From assembly GCA_028284225.1 (NCBI GenBank), contig JANQSD010000001.1, positions 1-64,000 on the forward strand: DNA of 64,000 nt, read 5' to 3'. This DNA comes from Arenicellales bacterium. GTDB lineage: Bacteria > Pseudomonadota > Gammaproteobacteria > Arenicellales > JAHEKD01. Shown here piece after piece: positions 46,840 to 55,126 of the stretch (the first letter of the stretch is position 1; every line of letters begins with the position of its first letter). The notes below the pieces were generated by a model that was not told the origin of the DNA, ran no database searches, and saw only the letters and a program-made list of their open reading frames with translations. Position numbers and translations under genes: made by a program.

Positions 46840-47154
46840 TCAGTTATTTTGAATGCCGGCGAAATAGGCCGCAATATCGGCAATGTCCTGGTCAGTCAAA
46901 GACGCTGCGTGGCCGCGCATAGTAGGGTGGGATCTTTCACCACTACGATATGCTTGCAAGGCAATTGATATGTATTCGCCTCCTTGTCCACCTAGCTTCG
47001 GCACACGATATCCCGGATAAGCATTTCGAATGCCATCCTGACCATGGCAACCCATGCAGGTAAAGGCAAGTTCTTTTCCTGTTTCTGCATTTCCTTCGGC
47101 GAATGCAAGGTTTGCAAAAAGCAAGCTGGCAAATAAACACAAAATTTTCTTCAT
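46840..47154 (-). CDS. Small c-type cytochrome (first of a pair)
   Basis: Periplasmic monohaem cytochrome c of 104 residues: signal peptide 1-19 (ending AFA), haem motif CMGCH and an axial methionine in TMRGHAASL. It shares about the same layout as the next gene, including the ending of the type DIADIAAYFA, so the two probably arose by duplication. The ATG at 47154 follows a stretch with no strong binding site; the frame stays open 13 codons upstream without a signal-peptide pattern there. Confidence 0.85.
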   Translation of the reverse strand: MKKILCLFASLLFANLAFAEGNAETGKELAFTCMGCHGQDGIRNAYPGYRVPKLGGQGGEYISIALQAYRSGERSHPTMRGHAASLTDQDIADIAAYFAGIQNN

Positions 47155-47430
47155 ATTAAGCAGCCTAGTGACTCCAGATCCTGTTAGTTTCAATCAATTC
47201 TATACGAATTTGTCGGCTCAGATTGTACTTGATTCTTTAGGTGACTTCTAGATTTATTGGGGGTTTGGAGTCGTTAATTTGTTTACTTGGATTTGTGACT
47301 CAACAACATTTGTATAGTGTTGATGTTAATTTTTACATTAACAATTTCAAACAATTATATGACAAGATTGTTAACTACTATGAACTAGACTTGACTATGC
47401 AGGTTCGATATGGTTCCATACGCATATAGT
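47155..47430. other. Intergenic region without a recognised gene
   Basis: AT-rich stretch upstream of the riboswitch. I see only short imperfect inverted repeats (for example around 47305-47345) and a TATAGT box at 47425-47430 that could be the -10 of the riboswitch promoter. No convincing coding frame on either strand. Confidence 0.5.
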
Positions 47431-47436
47431 ACGTTT

Positions 47437-47526
47437 AGCGTACCGAAAAGGCAAAGCTAGCTGAAAAGTAGCGACGCAAAGCTTCCGGTCTAAGGAGTAT
47501 TCTCTAAGATAGCGGGGTTGCCGAAT
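47437..47526 (+). ncRNA. Cyclic di-GMP-I (GEMM) riboswitch
   Basis: The sequence matches the class I c-di-GMP aptamer. GGCAAAGC precedes a hairpin with GAAA loop (47450-47472). The invariant GACGCAAAGC core is at 47473-47482, CCGGTCTAA at 47485-47493 and the closing AGCGGGGTTGCCGA at 47511-47524. It aligns with the Vibrio cholerae Vc2 aptamer throughout. No recognisable protein gene follows on this strand before the strong terminator at 47793. Confidence 0.88.
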
Positions 47527-47676
47527 CAGATAGACATGACAGTTATTCTAAGCTTCTTGTCCTCGCATTCTGCGATTCTTGCCACTAGTGATCCTTTATC
47601 CAAACTTTGCTTGTAATCACAAGATTGTTTTCGATAGCTATATTTGCCTGAGTTAATTACCTTAGAGGGTTTTGTC

Positions 47677-47754
47677 GTGTCGGGAAGGTGGATGGACAGT
47701 ACAAATGGGGTATTTGTAAATCGGGACGGGCAATTGCTAGATAAATTGCGATAG
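47677..47754 (+). CDS. Possible 25-residue peptide under the riboswitch
   Basis: GTG frame preceded at seven bases by AGAGGG, an excellent ribosome binding site. The peptide is short and charged, with no signal peptide and no family I recognise. A second, hydrophobic 26-codon frame starts at 47536 (ATGACAGTTATT) just after the riboswitch but has no good binding site. Either could be the regulated product, or the transcript could act as RNA. Weak evidence. Confidence 0.3.
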   Translation: MSGRWMDSTNGVFVNRDGQLLDKLR

Positions 47755-47792
47755 TCTCTCTCCTCCTTGGCATCAAGCCAAAGCGGCACTTC

Positions 47793-47821
47793 GGCCGGTC
47801 TCCCAGACCGGCCATTTTTTT
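47793..47821 (+). terminator. Strong intrinsic terminator downstream of the riboswitch
   Basis: Perfect 9-bp stem GGCCGGTCT / AGACCGGCC, 3-base loop, then seven T. The stem is far more GC-rich than the surroundings. It would end a riboswitch transcript of about 385 nt. Confidence 0.9.
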
Positions 47822-47838
47822 GCTGGATAAACTTGCCC

Positions 47839-47979
47839 AGAACCTATCTCAAAATAGTCGAGCGATGTTCAGATGAGGCAAAAGTGAGCGAAAAAGCACA
47901 GTTTACTGAGCATAAATGAGCATTTTGAGCGAGCGTTTAACGACGTCTCAACCAGCGCAGGCATTTTGAGATAGGCTCT
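47839..47979 (-). repeat. 141-bp palindromic-ended repeat, copy 2 (MITE-like)
   Basis: Same length and about 90 percent identity to the reverse complement of 11240-11380. Ends AGAACCTATCTCAAAAT and ATTTTGAGATAGGCTCT. It sits between the riboswitch terminator (18 bases away) and the stop codon of the next minus-strand gene (2 bases away). Confidence 0.85.
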
Positions 47980-47981
47980 AA

Positions 47982-48161
47982 TTAATTTTCTTCCGCCGGT
48001 ATGCCCCCAGAAGTTGGTGCGTTGGCGACCGAATAATGAATTATCTTGAATAATTCCCCCAAACTTTCTGCTTTTTCTCGTGCGCTTTGACCATAAGGCC
48101 AGATTGCTTTAGATTCTAGCGCAGTACAAAAAATTTTTGCTGCTACTTCTTTGTCGTTCAC
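47982..48161 (-). CDS. Small hypothetical protein
   Basis: A 59-residue acidic, soluble protein I do not recognise. GTG at 48161 is chosen because GGGAG lies six bases upstream, an ideal ribosome binding site; an upstream in-frame TTG would include it. The composition (no long hydrophobic stretch, normal codon use) is compatible with a real protein. Its stop codon lies next to the mobile repeat. The region 48162-48406 to its right holds nothing else that I can support, apart from the ribosome binding site of the next gene. Confidence 0.5.
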   Translation of the reverse strand: MNDKEVAAKIFCTALESKAIWPYGQSAREKAESLGELFKIIHYSVANAPTSGGIPAEEN

Positions 48162-48406
48162 CTTTATCTCCCAACGCAAATGTTTAACTATTATTTAATT
48201 TTTAAATCTTATCATGTCGCGATGAAATTCCAAGATAATTTTGTCTGTTCGAAGAAGTAAGAAACTCGGCTATAAACATCATGATGAACCCCAATCCGGA
48301 GTATGTAATCAGATTCGTAGCCCAAAGCTTTTGCTGTATAGTTCGGGTTAAAATTTTCCTTTGGTTAGAGCGAATGTCAACAGACCTAAATAACGTGAGG
48401 TAATAC

Positions 48407-49918
48407 ATGGGACAAATTAGTTCATTTTTATTGTTGATGATGCAGATTTTTTCAGCTGTATTCATAAGTTTGATCGGTTTGTTATTACTTGCCGTAGTCA
48501 TCATGTATATTCGCGATGTAACTCAGACTTCACACGCTATCCGCCGAAATTATCCGGTGATAGGTCGCTTTAGATATTTCTTCGAGCATATGGGGGAATT
48601 TTTTCGCCAGTATTTTTTTGCATTGGATAGAGAAGAAATGCCGTTTAATCGTGCTGAAAGATCGTGGGTTTATCGAGCGGCTAAAGACCTGGATAACACC
48701 ATTGCATTTGGTTCTTCCAAAGACTTACGTCATGTTGGTACGGTTTTGTTTGTTAATTCTCCCTTCCCGACACTTAGTGAGGATATGGTGGCTCCTCAGG
48801 CCGTTACTATCGGCCCATATTGTGAGAAGCCATATACAACAAGTTCGTTGTTTAACATCTCAGGCATGAGCTACGGTGCGGTTTCCAAGCCGGCAGTGCT
48901 GGCATTGTCGAATGGTGCTAGGAAGGCGGGCGCATGGATGAATACGGGTGAGGGTGGTTTGTCTGAATATCATTTGCAAGGTGGTGCTGACATAGTATTC
49001 CAGATTGGTACAGCAAAATACGGTGTGCGTGATGAAAATGGCGAATTTGATGAAGATAAATTAAAAGCGATCGCTAATATCGAACAAGTCAAAATGTTTG
49101 AATTAAAACTTAGCCAGGGAGCTAAGCCGGGCAAGGGAGGCATTTTGCCGGCAGCCAAAGTTACCGAAGAGATTGCTCAAATCAGAGGTATTGCTGCAAA
49201 TTCAGATTCGATAAGCCCCAACCGTCATCCGGAGATTAACAGTATTGATGATTTGCTCGACATGATTGCGTATATCCGTAAAATCACGGGCAAACCGGTC
49301 GGTTACAAAGCTGTAGTCGGTGCCTACGGCTGGTTAGATGATTTGATGGATAGAATTATTCAACGGGGCATAGAGAATGCACCGGACTTTATTACCGTTG
49401 ATGGTGGTGATGGTGGTACGGGTGCGGCGCCTATGTCGTTGATGGATGACGTCGGCCTGCCATTGCGTGAAGGTCTGCCAATGCTAGTTGATCATGTGAC
49501 TGCAGCCGGATTAAAACAGCGTATTAAAATTATTGCTTCAGGAAAGTTGATTACCCCAAATCAGGTTGCTTGGGCGCTGTGTGTGGGTGCAGACTTTGTG
49601 GCCTCAGCTAGGGGTAACATGTTTGCCCTGGGCTGTATTCAAGCATTGCAATGCAATAAAAACACGTGTCCAACAGGGATTACTACGCATAACCCAAAAT
49701 TGCAACGTGGGCTGGATCCAACCGACAAGGCAGTTAGAGTGGCAAATTATATTAAAAACATTGTTTATGAAGTTGGTGTAATTTCACATTCATGTGGTGC
49801 TAAAGAACCGCGGGAATTAGCGCGTAGAAATGCTAGAATTGTGCAGGAAAGTGGACGCAGTGTGCCACTGAACGAATTATATCCGGACAAATACTCAGAA
49901 GAGCAAAGGGCAGCTTAA
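48407..49918 (+). CDS. FMN-binding glutamate synthase family protein
   Basis: A stand-alone protein of 503 residues homologous to the FMN domain of glutamate synthase large subunit. It has one N-terminal membrane segment (about 8-32). GEGGLSEYHLQGGADIVFQI, LKLSQGAKPGKGG and DGGDGGTGAAP form the FMN barrel, and CIQALQCNKNTC gives the Cx5Cx4C ligands of a 3Fe-4S cluster. The amidotransferase and beta-subunit parts are absent, so it cannot use glutamine in the classical way; the true substrate and electron donor are unknown. A good binding site (GAGGT) precedes the ATG. Confidence 0.9.
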   Translation: MGQISSFLLLMMQIFSAVFISLIGLLLLAVVIMYIRDVTQTSHAIRRNYPVIGRFRYFFEHMGEFFRQYFFALDREEMPFNRAERSWVYRAAKDLDNTIAFGSSKDLRHVGTVLFVNSPFPTLSEDMVAPQAVTIGPYCEKPYTTSSLFNISGMSYGAVSKPAVLALSNGARKAGAWMNTGEGGLSEYHLQGGADIVFQIGTAKYGVRDENGEFDEDKLKAIANIEQVKMFELKLSQGAKPGKGGILPAAKVTEEIAQIRGIAANSDSISPNRHPEINSIDDLLDMIAYIRKITGKPVGYKAVVGAYGWLDDLMDRIIQRGIENAPDFITVDGGDGGTGAAPMSLMDDVGLPLREGLPMLVDHVTAAGLKQRIKIIASGKLITPNQVAWALCVGADFVASARGNMFALGCIQALQCNKNTCPTGITTHNPKLQRGLDPTDKAVRVANYIKNIVYEVGVISHSCGAKEPRELARRNARIVQESGRSVPLNELYPDKYSEEQRAA

Positions 49919-49997
49919 ATTACAAACATAATGTAATACCTGGAACTCCGTCTGAGTTTTGATGACTAATTTCAATACTTGAACTGATCAGTAATTA

Positions 49998-50495
49998 ATG
50001 ACTACGACGACTAAATATTTTGGCCTTGGCCTATTGGTGTGTATTGCTCTAATGGCGGGTGCATTATTTATGCAATATCAAATGGAGTTAGAACCCTGCC
50101 CGCTCTGCTTGATGCAACGCATGGTGTTTATTGCCATTGGTTTTGTTTGCCTGGTGGGTTTGGTTTTAAAGTTTTCCTGGCTACGGAAACTTTGTGCGGG
50201 ACTAGTATCCTTCTTTGCTTTGGTCGGCATCGGTTTAGCCGCTCGTCAATTATGGCTTCAAAGCTTGCCTGAAGATCAAGTGCCTACTTGTGGGCCCGGT
50301 TTTGACTACATGATTAATAATTTTCCACTTGCTAAAGCGTTGTCATTGATTCTTTCAGGTTCAGGTGAATGTGCGGAAGTACAGTGGACTTTTTTGGGTA
50401 TTAGTATTCCAGGTTGGTCACTATTGTTTTTTATCGGTTTTGTTCTCCTGGGCCTTTATTTGCTATTTGCACGACGATTTCGAGTTGCTGTCTAG
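49998..50495 (+). CDS. dsbB: Disulfide bond formation protein DsbB
   Basis: Inner-membrane protein of 165 residues that reoxidises DsbA with quinone. Four helices are visible. The two periplasmic disulfide pairs are Cys34/Cys37 (EPCPLC) and Cys98/Cys125 (PTCGPG and GECAE). The 3' end overlaps the convergent dapE gene by four bases. No dsbA is in the window. Confidence 0.95.
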   Translation: MTTTTKYFGLGLLVCIALMAGALFMQYQMELEPCPLCLMQRMVFIAIGFVCLVGLVLKFSWLRKLCAGLVSFFALVGIGLAARQLWLQSLPEDQVPTCGPGFDYMINNFPLAKALSLILSGSGECAEVQWTFLGISIPGWSLLFFIGFVLLGLYLLFARRFRVAV

Positions 50496-51625
50496 CAGAG
50501 CATTTTTTCACTGATTTGCAGATATATTTCTGTCAGTTTTATTAAATCTTGAAGCGAAACATGCTCGTTTGCCTTGTGTATACTGGCATTGATCGGGCCT
50601 AATTCAACTACCTGTGTGCCGGTTGGTGCTATAAATCTGCCATCGGATGTGCCGCCTGAAGTCGATAATTCAGTATCTAAGCCGGTAAAAGATTTAATCA
50701 CTTGTTGGGTAACATCAATCAACTTACCATTTTCGGTAATAAATGGTCTGCCAAATGCTTGCCATTCAAGGTCATAATTGATGTTTAAACCATCAAGGAT
50801 TTGATGAGTCTGAGCAATAATAGCTTGTTCATCCAGTTCCGGCGAATAACGAAAATTAAAATTAACTTTTGCCTGGCCTGGAATGACGTTTCCTGTTCCT
50901 TCACCGGCGACAAGGTTAGAAATCTGAAAAGACGTAGGCGGGAAAAACTGATTACCTTGATCCCAAACTTTTTCAGTCAGTTTGGTGATGACTTTACCTA
51001 AAGGATGAATTGGATTATCAGCTAAATGCGGGTAAGCAATATGGCCTTCCTTTCCACGGATAGTTAACCAGCCGGACAATGAGCCACGACGACCAACCTT
51101 AATAGTATCGCCAAGGATTTCAGTGCTGGAAGGTTCTCCAAGTAAACAATAATCGAGTTTTATCCCGGATTCCTTGAAGTGCTCCATAATTTTGCGAATT
51201 CCATTGACTGCTGGTCCTTCCTCGTCACTTGTAAGCAACAAAGCAATAGTTCCGCCATGATTAGGATGTTCAGCAACAAATAATTCTAGTGCGTGCGCCA
51301 TTGCCGCAACACTGCCTTTCATATCTGCCGCGCCGCGCCCATATACGATTCCATTATCAACAACGGCTGAAAAGGGAGGGTGTTTCCACTCTTGCTCAGG
51401 CCCAGGTGGGACTACGTCCGTATGTCCGGCAAATACAAAAACCGGAGCCTGTGTGCCATGTGTTGCCCATAGATTGCTGACTTCATCATATTGAAAGTGT
51501 TCAATCTTAAAACCGCAGCTAGCTAATCTGTCCGCAATTAATTGCTGGCAACCTTTATCGTTTGGTGTAACCGATTCCCGCTGGATTAATTGTTGTGCTA
51601 GTTCAACTGTAGGATGTTTGTTCAT
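50492..51625 (-). CDS. dapE: Succinyl-diaminopimelate desuccinylase
   Basis: M20 zinc enzyme of 377 residues in lysine and peptidoglycan precursor synthesis. FAGHTDVVPPG, GRGAADMKG and LLTSDEEGPA carry the metal ligands and catalytic glutamates, and STSGGTSDGRF near the end is DapE-specific. Length and motifs fit the proteobacterial enzyme. It stands alone and converges on dsbB. Confidence 0.95.
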   Translation of the reverse strand: MNKHPTVELAQQLIQRESVTPNDKGCQQLIADRLASCGFKIEHFQYDEVSNLWATHGTQAPVFVFAGHTDVVPPGPEQEWKHPPFSAVVDNGIVYGRGAADMKGSVAAMAHALELFVAEHPNHGGTIALLLTSDEEGPAVNGIRKIMEHFKESGIKLDYCLLGEPSSTEILGDTIKVGRRGSLSGWLTIRGKEGHIAYPHLADNPIHPLGKVITKLTEKVWDQGNQFFPPTSFQISNLVAGEGTGNVIPGQAKVNFNFRYSPELDEQAIIAQTHQILDGLNINYDLEWQAFGRPFITENGKLIDVTQQVIKSFTGLDTELSTSGGTSDGRFIAPTGTQVVELGPINASIHKANEHVSLQDLIKLTEIYLQISEKMLC

Positions 51626-51756
51626 GGCTCAAGCCTATCAAGAAGCAGATTCGATTGAAACTGCTTTTTTAATTGACATCCAATCTTTTTTGGCGATAAT
51701 GCGGTGGGTTAAATATTCTTAATGAAAAACAAAATTAATCAATTTACAAGGTAGTT

Positions 51757-52266
51757 ATGATGAAAAATATTAGATTATTAGTAGGTATTTCGTTTGTTTT
51801 ATTCTTGACCGCATGTGGTGGCAGCAGTAGCTCCGGCGGTGGCGGGGGTTCTAACTCACTAGCTGGTGTTTATGTCGGTGGTGGACCCGCAACGTTTAGA
51901 GTCGGTTCAAATACTGTCACAGATCAAACAGCGGCGAGAGTTGTGATTAATACTGATGGAACAGTACAGGCTTCAGATGGCTCGGGTGATTTTCAAACAA
52001 ATGGTCGTCTTAATGGCAATAGATTTCAAACCTCAGGGCCTGCAAGATTCGATGTAGGTTCAGGAGTCGTTTGTAATTTAAACCTAAACTATTCAGGTCA
52101 GGTAAATGGTGATCGAATAACGGGTTCTTATGCAGGAAGAGGAACTTGCTCAGGTATAGGGGCTGCATCTGTAAACGGCACATATACCGCAAATAAAACC
52201 CAAAGCTTTTCAAGAGCGTCAAGTGGCTCAAGCATTAGGAATTCTTTATCAAATTTGAGCTATTAA
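51757..52266 (+). CDS. Hypothetical glycine/serine-rich lipoprotein
   Basis: A 169-residue lipoprotein: hydrophobic signal, lipobox LTAC (cysteine 20), then a serine/glycine linker (GGSSSSGGGGGS). The mature domain has repeated short strands with glycine turns, such as GTVQASDGSGDFQTNGRL and LNYSGQVNGDRITGSYAGRG, resembling small lipoproteins of beta-structure often surface-linked. I do not recognise a family. AAGGTAG precedes the ATG. It is followed by a hairpin terminator. Confidence 0.6.
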   Translation: MMKNIRLLVGISFVLFLTACGGSSSSGGGGGSNSLAGVYVGGGPATFRVGSNTVTDQTAARVVINTDGTVQASDGSGDFQTNGRLNGNRFQTSGPARFDVGSGVVCNLNLNYSGQVNGDRITGSYAGRGTCSGIGAASVNGTYTANKTQSFSRASSGSSIRNSLSNLSY

Positions 52267-52296
52267 GTTCAAAATAGATAGCTTTTTTAGTGTATT

Positions 52297-52323
52297 GCTG
52301 TGCTGTTAATTTCGCAGCACAGC
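52297..52323 (+). terminator. Probable terminator of the lipoprotein gene
   Basis: Perfect 9-bp stem GCTGTGCTG / CAGCACAGC, 9-base loop, then a T-containing stretch (TATAGTCAAATTTTTT). The rest of the 236-base gap before the next gene shows no other feature. Confidence 0.6.
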
Positions 52324-52502
52324 TATAGTCAAATTTTTTATCATCAACTTAGGTGTGCATTTGAATACATACCTGCCCAAAGCTAACACCGGTAAAACTA
52401 TTTTTTAGCCTGAATTAGCAAATGCGAATATAATTCGTTATTTGTGTTACAAATTCAGAGAACCTGGGTTTGTTATGTGATTTTGCTGAAAGAAATACCT
52501 AA

Positions 52503-53516
52503 GTGCCAGTCATTCCTAATTCCAACCAATGCACATCTAAAGCCGGCTTCGGTACAGCCGGGATTATGGGGTCAGCTTTTTCAGACCGTGGCAGGTTGAA
52601 ATTATTGGAACTTGCTTACTCGCTTGGTGTTACTCATTTTGACACGGCTCCACTTTATGGAATGGGTGAAGCCGAGAGTTTATTAGGAAAGTTCATTCAA
52701 AATAAAAGAAGTAGTCTGACTATAGCGACCAAGTTTGGGCTCAATCCCCCCCCACTAGCTGGCTATCAGCGGTTAGCATTACCAGTTGCCAGATATTTAA
52801 ATAGACGATTCCCTGAAGTCAGGCGGTACATAGATCAAAATCGTGCTTCACAAAATGTTAAAACGGGTACCAATGCCAGTGTATCGAAGCCCCAAAGTCC
52901 CAATTTACAGCCTTATAAGGTGGAGGAATTGGAGAAAAGCCTGGATAACAGTCTGCGTAAATTACGAAGTGATTATGTTGATATTTACTTACTACATGAA
53001 TGCAAACTGGGACATATTCATGATGATTTATTGGCCAAACTGGAAGATTTAGTTAGTGCAGGCAAAATAATATCTTATGGACTTGCAACCGGTAAATCTG
53101 AGTCCAGCAAAATTTTGAATCACTATCCGTCATTTAAGGGCTGTGTTCAGATTGGGCACAATGTAATAGACGGCAATCTGGAGTCTATCAATATCGAGAA
53201 TAACCTCTTGACTATTATTCATAGTGTTTTACTGCCTTTGTGTTCAAATTTGAACGCATATTTTCTTAAGGATAAACAGGCATTGAAAAAATGGTCGAGT
53301 GAACTAAATTACGATCTCGGAAAAGATGATGCTATAGCTAAATTTTTATTACTTTTATCAGTACAACAAAATGAAAATGGGATAGTACTTTTTTCATCCA
53401 GTAAACTTGTAAATATTGAATCAAACCTAAAAGCAATTAACGCAGAAGATATCAGCATTGAACAAATCGAAATTTTTAAGAATTTGATAAGTGCAAATGC
53501 TAAAAAATTCCAATGA
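52503..53516 (+). CDS. Aldo/keto reductase family protein
   Basis: A 337-residue TIM-barrel oxidoreductase. The catalytic aspartate and tyrosine are in HFDTAPLYG, the lysine in ATKFGL and the histidine in IYLLHEC, so the tetrad is complete. The NADPH-binding end is divergent. The start is GTG after GAAAGAAATACC. The stop overlaps the start of the GMC oxidoreductase gene (ATGA), so the two work together, a pairing often seen in surface-sugar loci. The substrate is unknown; a nucleotide or glycan sugar is a reasonable guess. Confidence 0.85.
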   Translation: MPVIPNSNQCTSKAGFGTAGIMGSAFSDRGRLKLLELAYSLGVTHFDTAPLYGMGEAESLLGKFIQNKRSSLTIATKFGLNPPPLAGYQRLALPVARYLNRRFPEVRRYIDQNRASQNVKTGTNASVSKPQSPNLQPYKVEELEKSLDNSLRKLRSDYVDIYLLHECKLGHIHDDLLAKLEDLVSAGKIISYGLATGKSESSKILNHYPSFKGCVQIGHNVIDGNLESINIENNLLTIIHSVLLPLCSNLNAYFLKDKQALKKWSSELNYDLGKDDAIAKFLLLLSVQQNENGIVLFSSSKLVNIESNLKAINAEDISIEQIEIFKNLISANAKKFQ

Positions 53517-55126
53517 TAATAGACTTCAATAGCCCTCAAGCTCCAGCGACTTACAAATCAAAAATTTGCATTGTCGGCAGTGGTGTTATCGGATTAACAG
53601 TTCTTTCAGAATTCTTGAATTCAGTAGAGGTGGATATTCTGGTGATTGAGAGCGGTGGATTTGATATTAATGGCAAACTCAAATCATTGGATGATGTAAC
53701 TAATATCGGTGATGTGAACTCAGGTGTAGAAGGATCCAGAGCAAGAATGTTTGGGGGAACGAGTGCATTGTGGGGTGGGCAAGTGTTACCTTTTAGCCAG
53801 CAGGACTTTGACACAAGGAGTTGGGTTAATCATTCTGGCTGGCCGATTAATCTTGATAAGCTGGAAAATTACTACCAGCGAGCCTCAAATTTGCTGAATC
53901 TGGATAATGCAGAGTTTTCAGAAAATATCTGGCGAAAAGATTCGGATATAAAAAACCGGATAAATAATCAAGTGTTCCATTTGACTTTTTCAAAATGGAG
54001 CCCGAAACCGAACTTAGGACTAAGATTTAAACAAGATATCCAAAAATCTAAGCGCGTAACATTATTGTCGAATGCCAATGTCATGGCAATGCATTTCGAT
54101 ACATTATCTGAGTCAATAAAAAAAATAAGGTTAAAAAGTTTATCCGGGAACAATGCTGAAGTAGAGGCGGATGTTTTCATTTTGTGTTGCGGTGGAATAG
54201 ATAATGCACGTATTTTGCTCGCATCTAACAATGTTTGCGAAAGTGGCGTTGGTAATAGCTACGGTAATGTAGGAAGATATTATCAAGATCACATCGGAAT
54301 TTACGGTGGTAGATTATTTCCAATAAATTTCAAAAATTTTGAGAATTTGTTTTCAACTTTTCTGGTCGGGAAACATAAATATCTGCCTAAGCTTACATTA
54401 AGTGAGAAATTTCAAACTGATGCACAGTTGTTAAATGTAAATGCAAGTATATCGATTCAGGCTCATGGGAATTCACCTATAAGCAATATAAAAAACTTCT
54501 ATTCTACTTTGCGTTCCCAGGGGGTGAATTTATCCAGTGTCAGATCATTAATGAGTGTGGCTAAATCACCAATAGAGCTTTTCAAAGTCCTTAATTCGTA
54601 TTACCTGAAACATAGAAAGTATTTCCCCAAAGATGCCGGCTATTTTTTGATCGCCAATTGTGAAACTGAACCTGATCGGCAGAGTTATATAAAACTAAGC
54701 GAAGAAAAAGACATACTAGGCATGCCTAAAGCCGAGATAAACTGGAAAATCTCTGATTTAAGTCGAAAAACACTGTTAAAATTTTATCAGTTGGTAAGTG
54801 AAGAACTTAGCAGATTGCAAATTGCTGATGTAAAAATAAAACCCGAATTATTCAGGTCCACAGATGAGTGGAAACAACCTTGTTACTCTTTATATCATCA
54901 TATAGGTTCAACTCGTATGAGTGGCGACCCTAAGACGGGCGTCGTTGATTCTGACTGTAAGGTATATGGCACCAGGAATTTATATGTTGCTGGAACCTCA
55001 GTGTTTCCAACCGGCAGTTGTGCAAACCCAACGTTCACTGCAATGGCATTGGCACTTCGACTTACAGATCATATTAAAGCGCAACAGTCCCTAATCCAAA
55101 GCGATTGCTACACACTGAAAGTATGA
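53513..55126 (+). CDS. GMC family FAD-dependent oxidoreductase
   Basis: A 537-residue flavoenzyme. The dinucleotide fold CIVGSGVIGLTVLSE lies near residue 19 with the glycine-rich GxGxxG-like core, followed by GGTSALWGGQVLPF and SGWPI. The C-terminal YVAGTSVFPTGSCANPTFTA is the family signature (second GMC region). It oxidises an alcohol, possibly a sugar or polyol, with FAD. It overlaps the aldo/keto reductase gene by four bases and its tail overlaps the convergent TylF-like gene by 36 bases. Confidence 0.88.
   Translation: MIIDFNSPQAPATYKSKICIVGSGVIGLTVLSEFLNSVEVDILVIESGGFDINGKLKSLDDVTNIGDVNSGVEGSRARMFGGTSALWGGQVLPFSQQDFDTRSWVNHSGWPINLDKLENYYQRASNLLNLDNAEFSENIWRKDSDIKNRINNQVFHLTFSKWSPKPNLGLRFKQDIQKSKRVTLLSNANVMAMHFDTLSESIKKIRLKSLSGNNAEVEADVFILCCGGIDNARILLASNNVCESGVGNSYGNVGRYYQDHIGIYGGRLFPINFKNFENLFSTFLVGKHKYLPKLTLSEKFQTDAQLLNVNASISIQAHGNSPISNIKNFYSTLRSQGVNLSSVRSLMSVAKSPIELFKVLNSYYLKHRKYFPKDAGYFLIANCETEPDRQSYIKLSEEKDILGMPKAEINWKISDLSRKTLLKFYQLVSEELSRLQIADVKIKPELFRSTDEWKQPCYSLYHHIGSTRMSGDPKTGVVDSDCKVYGTRNLYVAGTSVFPTGSCANPTFTAMALALRLTDHIKAQQSLIQSDCYTLKV

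Noticed and set aside
47392-47420. TTGACT as -35 box for the riboswitch promoter
   Set aside because: No acceptable -10 box lies 15-19 bases downstream; TATAGT at 47425 is too far away.
47526-47789. 87-codon minus-strand frame opposite the riboswitch transcript
   Set aside because: It starts with GTG without a ribosome binding site, has no recognisable domain, and abuts the aptamer; I could not separate it from a chance frame. It would be worth reviving if conserved in relatives.
48202-48504. 100-codon minus-strand frame overlapping the start of the FMN protein gene
   Set aside because: It covers the ribosome binding site and first codons of a clear gene, with no protein-like pattern.
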